Assembly: GCA_020744425.1 (NCBI GenBank)
Contig: JAGMUV010000019.1
Coordinates: 186,001 to 250,000 of the forward strand
Direction: 5' to 3'
Origin: Dactylonectria macrodidyma
Taxonomy: Eukaryota; Ascomycota; Sordariomycetes; Hypocreales; Nectriaceae
DNA length: 64,000 nucleotides
In this document: piece by piece, positions 55,141 to 64,000 of the stretch
Position numbering within the stretch: position 1 is the stretch's first letter
How the letters are laid out: every line of letters begins with the position of its first letter
Position numbers and translations under genes: made by a program
The notes under the pieces: generated by a model
The model's input: the letters and a program-made list of their open reading frames with translations, nothing else
Database searches by the model: none
What the model was told of the DNA's origin: nothing

Positions 55141-56897
55141 ATGCGCTTTGTTGCCATCACAACTCTTTCTCTATTGCAGTTGACCTGCTTAGCTACTCGC
55201 CATGACACCTACAGAAGTCCAACAGTTGTCATCGCCAATGGCACCATCCAAGGCAGATACGACTCGGCCCATCACCAGGACCTCTTCCTCGGAATACCTT
55301 ACGCCGAACCACCAGTCGATAAACTCCGCTTTGCCCGGCCCCAACCTCTAAAGCGTAAATGGTGCAGCCCACTGTCCGCCACAGAATACAGCCCCTTCTG
55401 CGTGGGAAGCTCGATCAACCTCCTCGGTTTCAGCCAACCATCGATAACCTACCCAGAAGATGAAGACTGCCTGACCATCAATGTCATCCGGCCTTCAGGA
55501 CGCTATGTGTCTCCCCTCCCCGTGCTGGTCTGGATCCACGGAGGGGGGTTCCAAGAGGGCGGTAGCGGTGACCGCCGCTACAACATGTCCTACCTGGTTC
55601 ACAAGTCCAGCGCTATGGGCGCGCCCATTATCGGCGTCAGCTTCAACTACAGGCTCGGCGTTTTCGGCTTCATCTCCGGGCAGCCGTTCCGAGACCAGAA
55701 GCGGACCAATCTAGGCCTGCACGACCAGAGGCTAGCCTTGCGATGGGTGCGCGAAAACATTCGCCGGTTTGGCGGCGACCCTCGGCGCGTCACCATACAT
55801 GGGGAATCGGCTGGTGCTCTCTCCGTGGGCATTCACTTGCTCGCTTACGGTGGTCGTGATGAGGGGCTGTTTCATGGTGCTATTGCCCAGAGTGGAGGGC
55901 CCTTCTACCACATGCCGTTTGCGTCGGAGACGGTTCAGGATTCTCAGCTGGAGGTTCTGCAGAACGCGACGGGGTGTTCTGGAGGAGACGTGGTCTCGTG
56001 CCTTAGGGTGATTCCTGCCAAGGTCCTAAGGGATGCCTCTCGTTTCATAAGCTTGAATCCGATCGTTGATCATGGCATATTGGTGCAGCCTAATTCTGTT
56101 GCGCTGCGGAATGGTGCTTTTGTCAAAGTACCTCTTCTAATCGGGGCGAACACCAATGAGGGCACCCCTTTTGCTCCGCTGTTGTCCCCCATCGGAGCGA
56201 ATTCAACAGATGATGCTGTCGCCGCTCTGCTCGCCTTCACTGGGCCGGGTCGATTATCCAACGAGACAGTCCGGAGATTCGGCGAGCTCTACTGGGATCT
56301 GGAGCCGGCAGCTGTACAAGCGGAACTCGGCACTGTGCTTGCTGACCCTGGCGAACCCTACGGCCCTTTCTACGGTGTGATTTCCCTCCTCGCAGGTGAT
56401 CTCTCCATGGCAGGAGGGCGGCGAATCGCGGCAGAGTGGTGGGCGAGACATGGCGCCAACGCATACAGCTATCGCTTTGACACCGTTCCTGCTGGAATCA
56501 GTCCCGAGATCCTTGGAGCTTCTCACTTCCAGGAGGTTGCGTTTGTGTTTGGCAACACAAGGGGAGAAGGGTACGAGCTTGACCCATTCAATGCGTCGAC
56601 TGCTGGTGAGAAGGGCAGGCTGCTGGACCTCAGCGACGTGATGGGCCGCATTTGGGTCAGCTTTGTGAATACGGGATCGCCAAACTATCATGGTGGTAGG
56701 TTGCCTGCGACTTGACTGAGAGTATGTGCTAACTGGTTATAGTTCCTGATCTTGGTGTTACTTGGCCGAGGTATAATACCAAGAAGCCCCAGAATATCGT
56801 CTTTAATGCTACTAAGGGGGTGGAGCTAGAGAAGGACGATTTCAGAGCCGAGGGGATACGCTTACTTGGAGATGTTGCTGGCTCGATAGGCTTGTAG
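55141..56897 (+). CDS. Secreted type-B carboxylesterase/lipase (intact right-arm copy)
   Basis: Model: exons 55141-56695 and 56743-56897, 569 residues. Residues 1-19 form a signal peptide (MRFVAITTLSLLQLTCLA). The oxyanion loop HGGGF is at 133-137, the nucleophile elbow GESAG at 221-225 (Ser223), the acid in NTNEG (Glu340) and the base in GASHFQE (His462). All three catalytic residues and the usual disulfide-forming cysteines are present. Such enzymes hydrolyse carboxylic esters outside the cell. A segment of it is duplicated in inverse orientation at 49395-49635. With the alcohol and aldehyde dehydrogenases it could form a short ester-use module. Confidence 0.93.
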
Positions 56898-57020
56898 TGT
56901 GGAGGGATTTCAATCCTGAGATCCGGTTTAAGAACATTTCGATGTAAATATTGTTAGTAAGACAGAATCAGTCAAGTTCCTGCACTTAAACACAGCTTTA
57001 TTATACTTTAACTACGGCGA

Positions 57021-57611
57021 TTATCGCAGCCCTGCTAAGTAAGCAAATAGGGATATAAAGATGGGCAGATCCCTGAGTATAGAGTTATTAAACTTGATAA
57101 GATCCGGCCACCCCATTATAAGAAACCCCCCACGCCACGCCGCATCAACCGGCGCTTCCAAGAGGGTGTTATAGGTCAACATCCTCCCTGCGATAGTATT
57201 AGGCTTAAATATAGCATAGCGAAGCTGACGTCTGGCCCGCTCGCTTCTTGCCAGGTCTAGAGACTGCCACTTGGGACGCAAGAGATGAAGAAGGATGCGC
57301 TCGAAGCGGTAGCATTTATCCGACTTGTCGGCGAGGGCATTCGTCTTTGCGACAATGGCTGATTCAGGTGAGCTACCGCTGGGTGTGACATGGGGAGGTG
57401 CCGAGACCTAGCCAGTCACTGATTAGACGAGACGTGACAACACCTCTCGGCGTTTCCTCGTCGGAAGAATACACCTGTCATGCCAGGACTTGCGGGTATA
57501 GCTGCTGCAAGGCCGTCCCCGAATCGGCGCGTCGCACTTGGTCTTGCGGTCGCGGCACGGAATGCACGACTTGCTTAGTTTGGCCGGCAGTTCGGCCTTT
57601 TGCCCTTCCAT
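57021..57611 (-). pseudogene. Remnant of Zn2Cys6 factor 3 (right-arm copy)
   Basis: On the minus strand the remnant starts MEGQKAELPAKLSKSC at 57611. The fourth-to-sixth zinc-ligand region reads CSSYTRKSWHDRC where the intact gene has CSNCTRKSCHDRC, so one zinc cysteine (Cys38) is lost. After this the copy has only SESAIVAKTNALADKSDKC, joined directly to YRFERILLHLLRP (about 1.27 kb of the intact gene absent between them), and LLEAPV joined directly to DAAWRGGF (a second deletion). It keeps the end (PIFISLFA). It cannot encode a working regulator. Confidence 0.92.
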
Positions 57612-57738
57612 TTTTTCCAGGTTCGGATATCGGAGACCAGTTTCGCCCCTAGTGAGTGTCGGGATGAGGCAGAGATGGGGATCGAGGGCGGGAGTTGGGG
57701 ATGGAGAGGTTGAGAAGGAAGTCATCGGGATTTTGACT

Positions 57739-57842
57739 CGTGCCGGGATTGGAGTTCATGCCCTGTGATTGGTCGTCCAAATGCCGGACCAACCACTGCG
57801 GAACCAGGTTTCTAGATGCGGAGATTTGGCCCAGGGTTAACA
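57739..57842. promoter_or_regulatory. Ancestral bidirectional promoter, right-arm copy
   Basis: Inverse match to 46053-46152. It lies upstream of the intact transporter and contains the CCAAT box (inverted: CCTGTGATTGGTC). Its preservation beside a dead regulator gene fits selection for the transporter side. Confidence 0.65.
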
Positions 57843-58041
57843 CTATGTCTCTGGCGGGCTTGAACCCCAGGCCTTGGCCCCGGGATTGAAGCTGTGGTAT
57901 TCGGAACACGGCCGCGGGATAGTGTTCAAGTCAAGAGACTCAAAGTCTATATCTCATTCGTGCTTGGCCATCAGCCACAATACCGCCCTGACGCCCGTGG
58001 TTTCGCCTCTCTTGCATGCTACGCCCTCTCACTTACACGCC

Positions 58042-59740
58042 ATGGCATCGCCATCCCTCTCCAGCGCGTCCGACACGATCGACCCGATTTCAGAATACCA
58101 GCAGATTGAGAAGGTTCCTCACTGGCGTCTTATCCTCGACCAAGCCGGCGTCACCAAATCAATAGCGGCATACGGCTACTCGGGTGATGGCACAGACGAA
58201 AGCCCCTTTGTGGTGGAATTCCTGCCATGCGACCCACGAAATCCTCTTGAATTCTCTAAGCTGAAGAAATGGATAATCACTCTGCTTCAGGCCATTGCAA
58301 CTCTGGCGGTGACATTCTCCAGCTCCGCGTATTCGGGGGGCGTCGCCGAGATAGTGCGCTACTTTGATGTGTCTCGTGAAGTGGGCACTCTGGGGATATC
58401 TCTCTTTGTTCTGGGCTTCGCCATCGGGCCTCTTCTCTGGGCGCCTCTGTCGGAGCTGTACGGGCGACAGGCTGTCTTCTTTGGGACGTATCTTGCCATG
58501 GCGATATTCAACGCCGCGGCTGCTGGTGCGCCGAGTATCGCGGCCATGCTGGTGTTTCGCTTCTTTGCTGGCGCGTTTGGCTCATCATGCCTCACGAATG
58601 CAGGAGGAGTCATCGCAGACTTGTTCAGCGCTTCTGAACGGGGGATGGCCACCAGTCTTTTTGCCATGGCTCCCTTCCTGGGCCCGACAATCGGTAAGTT
58701 GCTTGCATTTTCACTCGTCGACAGCTCGTAACCATTGATAGGCCCCATTGTAGGCGGCTTCCTCGGCCAAGCTGAAGGATGGCGCTGGCTCAACGGTCTC
58801 ATGGCCATCTTCACCGGATGCCTCTGGATCGCCATCGTCTTAGTCGTCCCGGAAACGTACGCTCCTGTTCTTCTACGACAGAGAGCCAGCGCCCTGTCGA
58901 AGAGAACCGGCAAAGCATACATTTCCAGGCTCGACGTCGGCAGGCCTCCCACTACAGTCGCGACTCAGTTCAAGATTGCCTTGTCACGCCCCTGGATCTT
59001 GCTTTTCCGAGAACCCATTATTTTGCTCGCGTCTCTTTACATGGCGATCATTTACGGCACTCTCTACATGTGCTTCGCTGCCTTTCCCATCGTGTTCCAG
59101 ATCGGGAGAGGTTGGGGCCCCGGCGTAGGAGGGCTGTCGTTTATTGGTGTCTCAGTCGGAGTGCTGCTGGCTACGGCGTGGGCTATATACGACAACAAGC
59201 GATATGCTCTGATTGTGTCGGAGTCCCCGGGGGGCATTGCGGCTCCCGAGGCGAGACTGCCGCCTGCATTGAGTGGAGCGGTATTGGTACCCATTGGACT
59301 ATTCTGGTATGCCTGGACGACGTATCCCAGCATCCATTGGGTTGTGCCAATCATTGGTTCCTCTTTCTTTGCCGGTGGACTCGTGTTGGTCACTATTTCA
59401 TTGACCAATTATCTCATTGATTCTTGTAAGTGGTCTTCTCTATCGACAAGTCTCTTACGCTAACGACATAGATGTGGTTTATGCCGCCTCCGTCTTGGCC
59501 GCAAGTTCCGTCATCAGATCCCTATTCGGAGCCACGTTCCCTCTGTTCGCCACAAGAATGTACCAAAATCTCGGCAACCAGTGGGCTGCGTCCATTCCGG
59601 CGTTTCTATCTCTGGCGTGTCTTCCTTTTCCGTTTGTGTTTTACTCGTATGGCGAGAAGATTCGGAGTCGCTGCAAGTATGCATCTGAGGCAGAGGAGAT
59701 TCTGAGGCAGATCCAGGAGAGCAATGCAAATGGTTCGTAG
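58042..59740 (+). CDS. MFS transporter, DHA1 drug:H+ antiporter type (intact right-arm copy)
   Basis: Model: exons 58042-58693, 58742-59425 and 59472-59740, 534 residues. After an N-terminal cytosolic tail ([14 protein letters not shown] is the family's entry to helix 1) come twelve hydrophobic segments. The motif between helices 2 and 3 is [14 protein letters not shown], helix 4-5 has [24 protein letters not shown], and the antiporter motif C region is [17 protein letters not shown]. The last exon ends in a charged tail. DHA1 proteins export drugs, polyamines or pathway products by proton antiport. The C-terminal piece is duplicated at 45622-45822. Its promoter was once shared with a regulator gene. 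Confidence 0.93.
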
Positions 59741-60247
59741 GGTGGGTTTGATCGATAGAGTTGGGATAGATCACGCCCTCGATGGGCATACCGTTCTTAG
59801 AGAGCTCTTGACTCTCGTACTTGAAACCCGTTTCTGCAGGCCTGGAGCAAGGACAAGAATCGGCGGCGAGATGATCACATCTTTTTCATAGAATCATAGC
59901 AGAGTTGTAATTTGAGAAAGCCACCAGACTAGGTAATCCACCTCCCATCTATGAGATAATTCTAAACCTATAATGCCGACGTCGTGGAGTACCGCATTGA
60001 GCAGTGACGAACCGCCTCCCCGATCGCCATCGCCCTAGTCAGTACTCCATGTAGTCAAAGCGGCTGAAAGTCCTAGCCCCGGAAAGTCATGCGAATGCAT
60101 TTACCCCTGTGCTAGTGGTCCCAAACTGCCGGAGATTGGAGTTAAGACCAGTTCATCGGAGTTGACAGCGGAAACTCCGATGTCCGAGCCTCTAGATAAA
60201 GCACCAACACCGCCAATCTCTTGCAGCAACACCACACCCACTCCATC
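59741..60247. other. Intergenic, upstream of FMP52-like gene
   Basis: 507 bp. Near 60169 there is CGGAAACTCCGA, a CGG/CCG-type inverted half-site pair that a Zn2Cys6 protein could bind. No gene recognised. Confidence 0.45.
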
Positions 60248-61006
60248 ATGTCAACCCTCAGCTACCCCTTCTCCACGACTACCCTCTTCGGGAGCACAGG
60301 CGTTGTGGGCTCCCACATCCTCAATACCTTGCTATCCATCCCCTCCGTCCAGACTACGACAATCTCCCGTCGAGCCCCCAAGCCCGCCTCCGAACCTAGC
60401 CCGCAATACCTCACTGCCATTGTCGATGTCGATGTAAATAACTGGGCCCCCCAGTTATTGACGCTCTCTCCCATCCCACATACCGTCTTTTCAGCTTTGG
60501 GGACAACGCGTGCTCAAGCCGGCGATGTCGCCAGCCAGTGGAAGATAGACCATGACCTGAACGTGGAGCTGGCCAAAGCCGCAAAAGCCGCGGGTGTCAA
60601 GACCTTTGTCTTTATTTCCGCCACCGGTACCCGCGGCTGGCCAAATTCCTCTCTCGCATACAACAAGATGAAGAACGGCGTTGAGGACGCCATCCGTGGC
60701 CTCGAGTTCGAAAACTCCATCATTCTCAAGCCAGGTCTCATCATGGGTGAGCGCAAGGAGGGTAGACTGCTAGAAGGATTCTCCGACAAGGTCATCCGGG
60801 GTATCGGCAAGGTTAGCAGTCATGCGCAGGATTCTCTCGCTCAGAAAGGACAGGAGATTGCGCGTGCGGCGGTGAGGGCGGCTGAGATTGCAGCGGAGGG
60901 GAAGGCACCCGAGAGGTATTGGGTTCTGGAAGCGACCGATATTGTAAGGCATGGACGGACCGAGTGGCAGGAGAAAGGCGCAGTGGCCAACCAGACAGCG
61001 CTCTAA
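60248..61006 (+). CDS. FMP52-like NAD(P)-binding protein
   Basis: An intronless frame of 252 residues from ATG 60248. The N-terminal nucleotide loop is FGSTGVVGSHIL, followed by the family blocks VFSALGTTRAQAG, FVFISATGT and ILKPGLIMGERKEGR. It matches fungal FMP52/HTATIP2-like atypical short-chain dehydrogenases, which in yeast are found at the mitochondrial outer membrane. No enzymatic activity is well established for the group. It has no evident link to the neighbouring duplication. Confidence 0.88.
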   Translation: MSTLSYPFSTTTLFGSTGVVGSHILNTLLSIPSVQTTTISRRAPKPASEPSPQYLTAIVDVDVNNWAPQLLTLSPIPHTVFSALGTTRAQAGDVASQWKIDHDLNVELAKAAKAAGVKTFVFISATGTRGWPNSSLAYNKMKNGVEDAIRGLEFENSIILKPGLIMGERKEGRLLEGFSDKVIRGIGKVSSHAQDSLAQKGQEIARAAVRAAEIAAEGKAPERYWVLEATDIVRHGRTEWQEKGAVANQTAL

Positions 61007-62048
61007 GTTGTTGATAAAGCTAATTCACCCCAAATTCCGTTGTACTAGCCCGAGAGGTTCATGGTTATCAGGATGAAGTTTAATGAAACGTTGTCGTCTG
61101 GTCCAATTCCCCGACCTGCTTGGATATCGGGAGCCTTCTCTATCGATTTGAACGCCTGGATCAGTTAGGCATGCGCCGGGCCGGCTGGCAACGACGTTGG
61201 TACTCAGGCGGCCAGGAGAGGATATCAAAGCCAGTGCTTTTGGAAGCCGTGTCAGGAGCTTATGATGGCATGCAGGACTGGTATTCCCGAGATCTGCACA
61301 AGAGATCTGCACAATTGCGGGTTGCTCAGCCTCCATCATCCTTGGCGTCATTCATCGAACGGGCTCAGCCTGATTCGCTACATCATGATACTTGACTGGG
61401 TAGTGGTGCTGGGAAATATCCTCTGGTAGAAGTAGCTTCCAATTGCTACTTGTTAAATATATCTGCCCGTTTTCTGCCTCAAAAGCTCGAGACGCTCAAT
61501 AATTGTTGGTATTTCGTCTTGGGTTAGGGGCGTGAACGAGTTGGTATTTGTTGAGCGGCTCTCTCTTCGTTGCACAAGGTACCAAAGATGATCATCCTCT
61601 TCTTTCCTTTTTTTTTTCCCTTTTAAGAATCTGTTAATCCGTACACGTCTTCGTCTTACGGCCTGGTTCTCCTCTTTTCCTGCGTACTTGATCTCCCTTC
61701 CCTCTTTATAGCTAATATTTATAGTTAAAGACTGTTAAGACTTTCCTATAGATTATATATAAATCCTTATCATTTTACTTTTTCTAACGTTAACTTAAAA
61801 AAAAAAAAACTATAAATAGCTTATATAATAATAAAAAAGAGCTCATAATTGCTTTAAATAGCTTTTTTAGATACTAAATAGATTTTTTTACTATTTTAGC
61901 TATTGTCTATAATTAAATAAATAATAGCATGTTAACCGATTTTCGTGGTGAAATGTGGTCTGTTACACCCTCGATCCGTAAGTGGGTGGTCCAACTTACT
62001 ACGCGAAATGAAGCCTGAAGACCAAGGACCCGTTAAAAAGAGGCTCGA
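61007..62048. other. Intergenic with AT-rich island
   Basis: About 1 kb. The part 61690-61930 is strongly AT- and TA-rich with A and T runs, as left by RIP. The rest has no recognised gene. Confidence 0.55.
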
Positions 62049-62120
62049 TTATGCAATCGAAAGCGGATTTATCGGCTGTATCATCCATGCCCGCGTCCGC
62101 CCAAGTTTATACGGCGGAGA
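62049..62120 (+). repeat. ~72-bp direct repeat, copy 1
   Basis: Matches 63571-63645. The best conserved core is TTATCGGCTGTATCATCCA, followed by GCGTCCGCC and AAGTTTATA. Most differences between the copies are C/T or A/G transitions. It lies about 200 bp upstream of the SDR start. Confidence 0.75.
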
Positions 62121-62314
62121 TTAATCCTCAAGGATTCGCCCAGCCATGTGGCCGCAATTCCCGCAAAGCATCGCCGGGTCTACAATGGACTGAATGGTCT
62201 CATTCATAGTCTATTTAATAAGAAGGGAGCCAGCTATGTAGTCCATCTGAATAACCACTGCCTCTCCCAATTCCAATTCAACGAACTTCTCGAGCTATTC
62301 CATCCACGGGCAAC

Positions 62315-63259
62315 ATGAAATCCATTCCGTTCACCCCCGACAAAGACATCCCCGACCTCTCGGGCAAGGTCATCTTCGTCACCGGAGGCAACAGTGGTCT
62401 TGGAAAGGAGACGGTCTTGCAGCTCAGCAAGCACAAGCCCGCATGCATCTTCCTCGCCTCCCGAAGCGTCGCCAATGCAGAGGCGGCCCTCAAAGACATC
62501 AAGGCTGCCGTTCCCAATCCTGCCCCGATCTCTGTCATTGAGCTGGATCTAGCCTCGCTTAACAGCGTCCACCGTGCTGCCAACGAGTTCCTTCGCCAAT
62601 CTTCCGAGCTTCATCTGCTCATCAACAACGCTGGCATCATGGCCTGTCCGCCGGGCCTCACCAAAGACGGCTACGAGATCCAGTTCGGTACAAACCACAT
62701 CGGTCACGCTCTTTTGACCAAACTGCTGTTGCCGGTGTTGGAAAAGACTGCCCAAACCGGTTCGGACGTGCGCATAATCACGCTTTCATCCAATGCCGAG
62801 CAGTTTGCGCCAACTCCCACGCCATACAATCCCGATGAGCTGAAGACGGAAATGACGTCAAAGTCCACCTTTGCTCGATATGGCATCTCCAAGCTTGCCA
62901 ACCTTCACCACTCCCGTTCTCTCTCACGGCGCTACCCGAACATCAAATGCATCTCTCTCAACCCCGGAGGCGTCAACACTGGGCTTAGCCGAGGGTTGTA
63001 CAGCAGTTACCCGCTCATTGCTCCTGTCATCCGCGTCCTTGCCCCCTTTATATCCAAAACCGTTGCTACTGGAGCCAAGAATCAACTCTGGGCGAGCGTG
63101 AGCCCCGATGCCAAGTCTGGGGAGTTTTATTTCCCCGTCGCAATGACCGGCAAGGGGTCCCAGGGCTCGAATGATAGAGCGGCAGAGGACAAGCTATGGG
63201 AATACACCGAGCAGGAGCTTGAGAAATTTCTACAAGGGCGGCTCCGGGGTAAAGAATGA
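62315..63259 (+). CDS. SDR family oxidoreductase
   Basis: An intronless frame of 314 residues from ATG 62315. The cofactor motif TGGNSGLG is at 23-30, with LINNAGIM, TLSSN and RYGISKLAN giving the catalytic Ser-Tyr-Lys set, and NPGGVNTG after it. It resembles fungal retinol-dehydrogenase/WWOX-type SDRs of secondary-metabolite and detoxification pathways; the substrate is unknown. It is flanked by direct repeats (62049-62120 and 63571-63645), so the gene and its promoter may be part of a duplicated unit continuing to the right. Confidence 0.92.
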   Translation: MKSIPFTPDKDIPDLSGKVIFVTGGNSGLGKETVLQLSKHKPACIFLASRSVANAEAALKDIKAAVPNPAPISVIELDLASLNSVHRAANEFLRQSSELHLLINNAGIMACPPGLTKDGYEIQFGTNHIGHALLTKLLLPVLEKTAQTGSDVRIITLSSNAEQFAPTPTPYNPDELKTEMTSKSTFARYGISKLANLHHSRSLSRRYPNIKCISLNPGGVNTGLSRGLYSSYPLIAPVIRVLAPFISKTVATGAKNQLWASVSPDAKSGEFYFPVAMTGKGSQGSNDRAAEDKLWEYTEQELEKFLQGRLRGKE

Positions 63260-63570
63260 AGGCATGCATTGCACTTAGAATTCACTGAGGGAGAGTATTT
63301 CCAAGGGAGTTGGCTGAAATCTACACAAGTGGTAATTCTTACTGCCATAATACGAGGTGCTAGAGTGCGAGGCTCTTTGTCGTTACGACAGATTGAAATA
63401 TATATTTGTCTACTACGCGTTGTGTTTAATTACGTGACACAAATGCTACGTACATGCATATTATATCTTCCGTGTCGATGATAGTTCTGTTTGTTGTAAA
63501 CGAGACATGATGCATATAACGTAGCTAGTAAACAAAGCCACATCTGCAAGAGCAATCAACTGAAGCTTTG
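63260..63570. other. Intergenic, no gene recognised
   Basis: 311 bp of 3' flank of the SDR. Confidence 0.5.
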
Positions 63571-63645
63571 ATTGCGCAATTAAACCCGGACTTATCGGCT
63601 GTATCATCCACGCCTGCGTCCGCCAAAGTTTATAATTCGGAGAGG
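63571..63645 (+). repeat. ~75-bp direct repeat, copy 2
   Basis: Second copy of the element at 62049-62120, in the same orientation, about 1.5 kb downstream. Confidence 0.75.
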
Positions 63646-63746
63646 GACTTGAGCTTCGGAGCGGAGTTTGCTTGATAAAATCAGATGACACAAGTCTGGA
63701 TTCTTTGGCTTTCACTTTGTTAGCTAGTCTCCTTGGAGCGGGGGTG

Positions 63747-63842
63747 CCATCGAATTCCCCATCGAATTCCCGTTATCAAATTCCCGGCACCAAATTCCCG
63801 GCGCCATATTCCCGTCGTCAAAATTCCGTCATTAAATCCCTG
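63747..63842 (+). repeat. Degenerate ~14-bp tandem array
   Basis: Units such as CCCGTTATCAAATT, CCCGGCACCAAATT and CCCGGCGCCATATT follow each other, preceded by two CCATCGAATTC units and followed by two more diverged ones. Variation is concentrated in the middle of the unit. Confidence 0.75.
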
Positions 63843-64000
63843 CCGGTGAATACTGCGCAGTGCATAGGTCACAAGGGTTGGAAAGGTTAATCAAGGGCCC
63901 GTTCAAGTGATGTCAAGTCGTCATCACATTCATGGATTGATTCGTCTGGAGGGATGTAAGGACTTTGAGCCATGTCGAGTCGCTATGTGATTCCTGTACA

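Noticed and set aside
43347..63259. The SDR genes at 43347 and 62315 as outer pairs of the inverted duplication
   Set aside because: They are at similar distances outside the arms and in mirror orientation, but their sequences differ throughout and they belong to different SDR subgroups.
1..64000. tRNA, rRNA, CRISPR or bacterial-type operon features
   Set aside because: None was recognised by eye. The intron-rich genes show the DNA is eukaryotic, so ribosome-binding sites and CRISPR are not expected.

Overview
The window looks like nuclear DNA of a filamentous ascomycete (Pezizomycotina, perhaps Sordariomycetes). Coding regions carry many 45-80 bp GT-AG introns with CTRAC-like branch sites, start contexts are eukaryotic, and the protein families are typical of such fungi: Zn2Cys6 and DUF3425-bZIP regulators, fungal MFS carriers, AMP-CoA ligases, BVMO-like flavoproteins and a hAT transposon relic. 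AT-rich, TpA-rich islands resemble RIP-eroded DNA. No rRNA, tRNA, CRISPR, PKS or NRPS gene was seen. Gene models were spliced by eye: each keeps an open frame through every junction, but none has transcript support.

Region 1 (1-33.7 kb) is a dense block of catabolic genes: the end of an FAD oxidoreductase, a secreted GDSL esterase, an Old Yellow Enzyme, an aldehyde dehydrogenase, a bZIP regulator, an MFS sugar-type transporter, a zinc alcohol dehydrogenase, an SDR, a Baeyer-Villiger-type monooxygenase, two Zn2Cys6 regulators, a metallo-beta-lactamase-fold lactonase-like hydrolase, an acyl-CoA ligase, an AtuA-like (DUF1446) protein and a Gfo/Idh/MocA dehydrogenase. Read as a route, this is alcohol to ketone, ene reduction, lactone formation, ring opening, oxidation to an acid, CoA activation, and AtuA-type downstream chemistry. 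That is the logic of cyclic monoterpenoid or cyclic ketone breakdown. Several of these promoters share a CATGAGTCA-type element, including a 16-bp identical copy in front of both the aldehyde dehydrogenase and the transporter.

Region 2 (34-45.5 kb) is gene-poor and eroded: a broken F-box-like gene, one unknown 748-residue protein, an SDR with a one-base frameshift, an aminotransferase shard joined to a hAT transposase relic, and one intact SDR.

Region 3 (45.6-59.7 kb) is an old inverted duplication. The arms carry esterase, Zn2Cys6 regulator and DHA1 transporter in mirrored order. Each gene survives intact on only one arm (regulator left; esterase and transporter right) and is a fragment on the other. 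The loop holds divergent aldehyde and alcohol dehydrogenase genes, and the symmetry axis falls near their shared promoter.

Region 4 (59.7-64 kb) carries an FMP52-like NAD-binding protein and an SDR flanked by 75-bp direct repeats, with an AT-rich island and a degenerate 14-bp tandem array.
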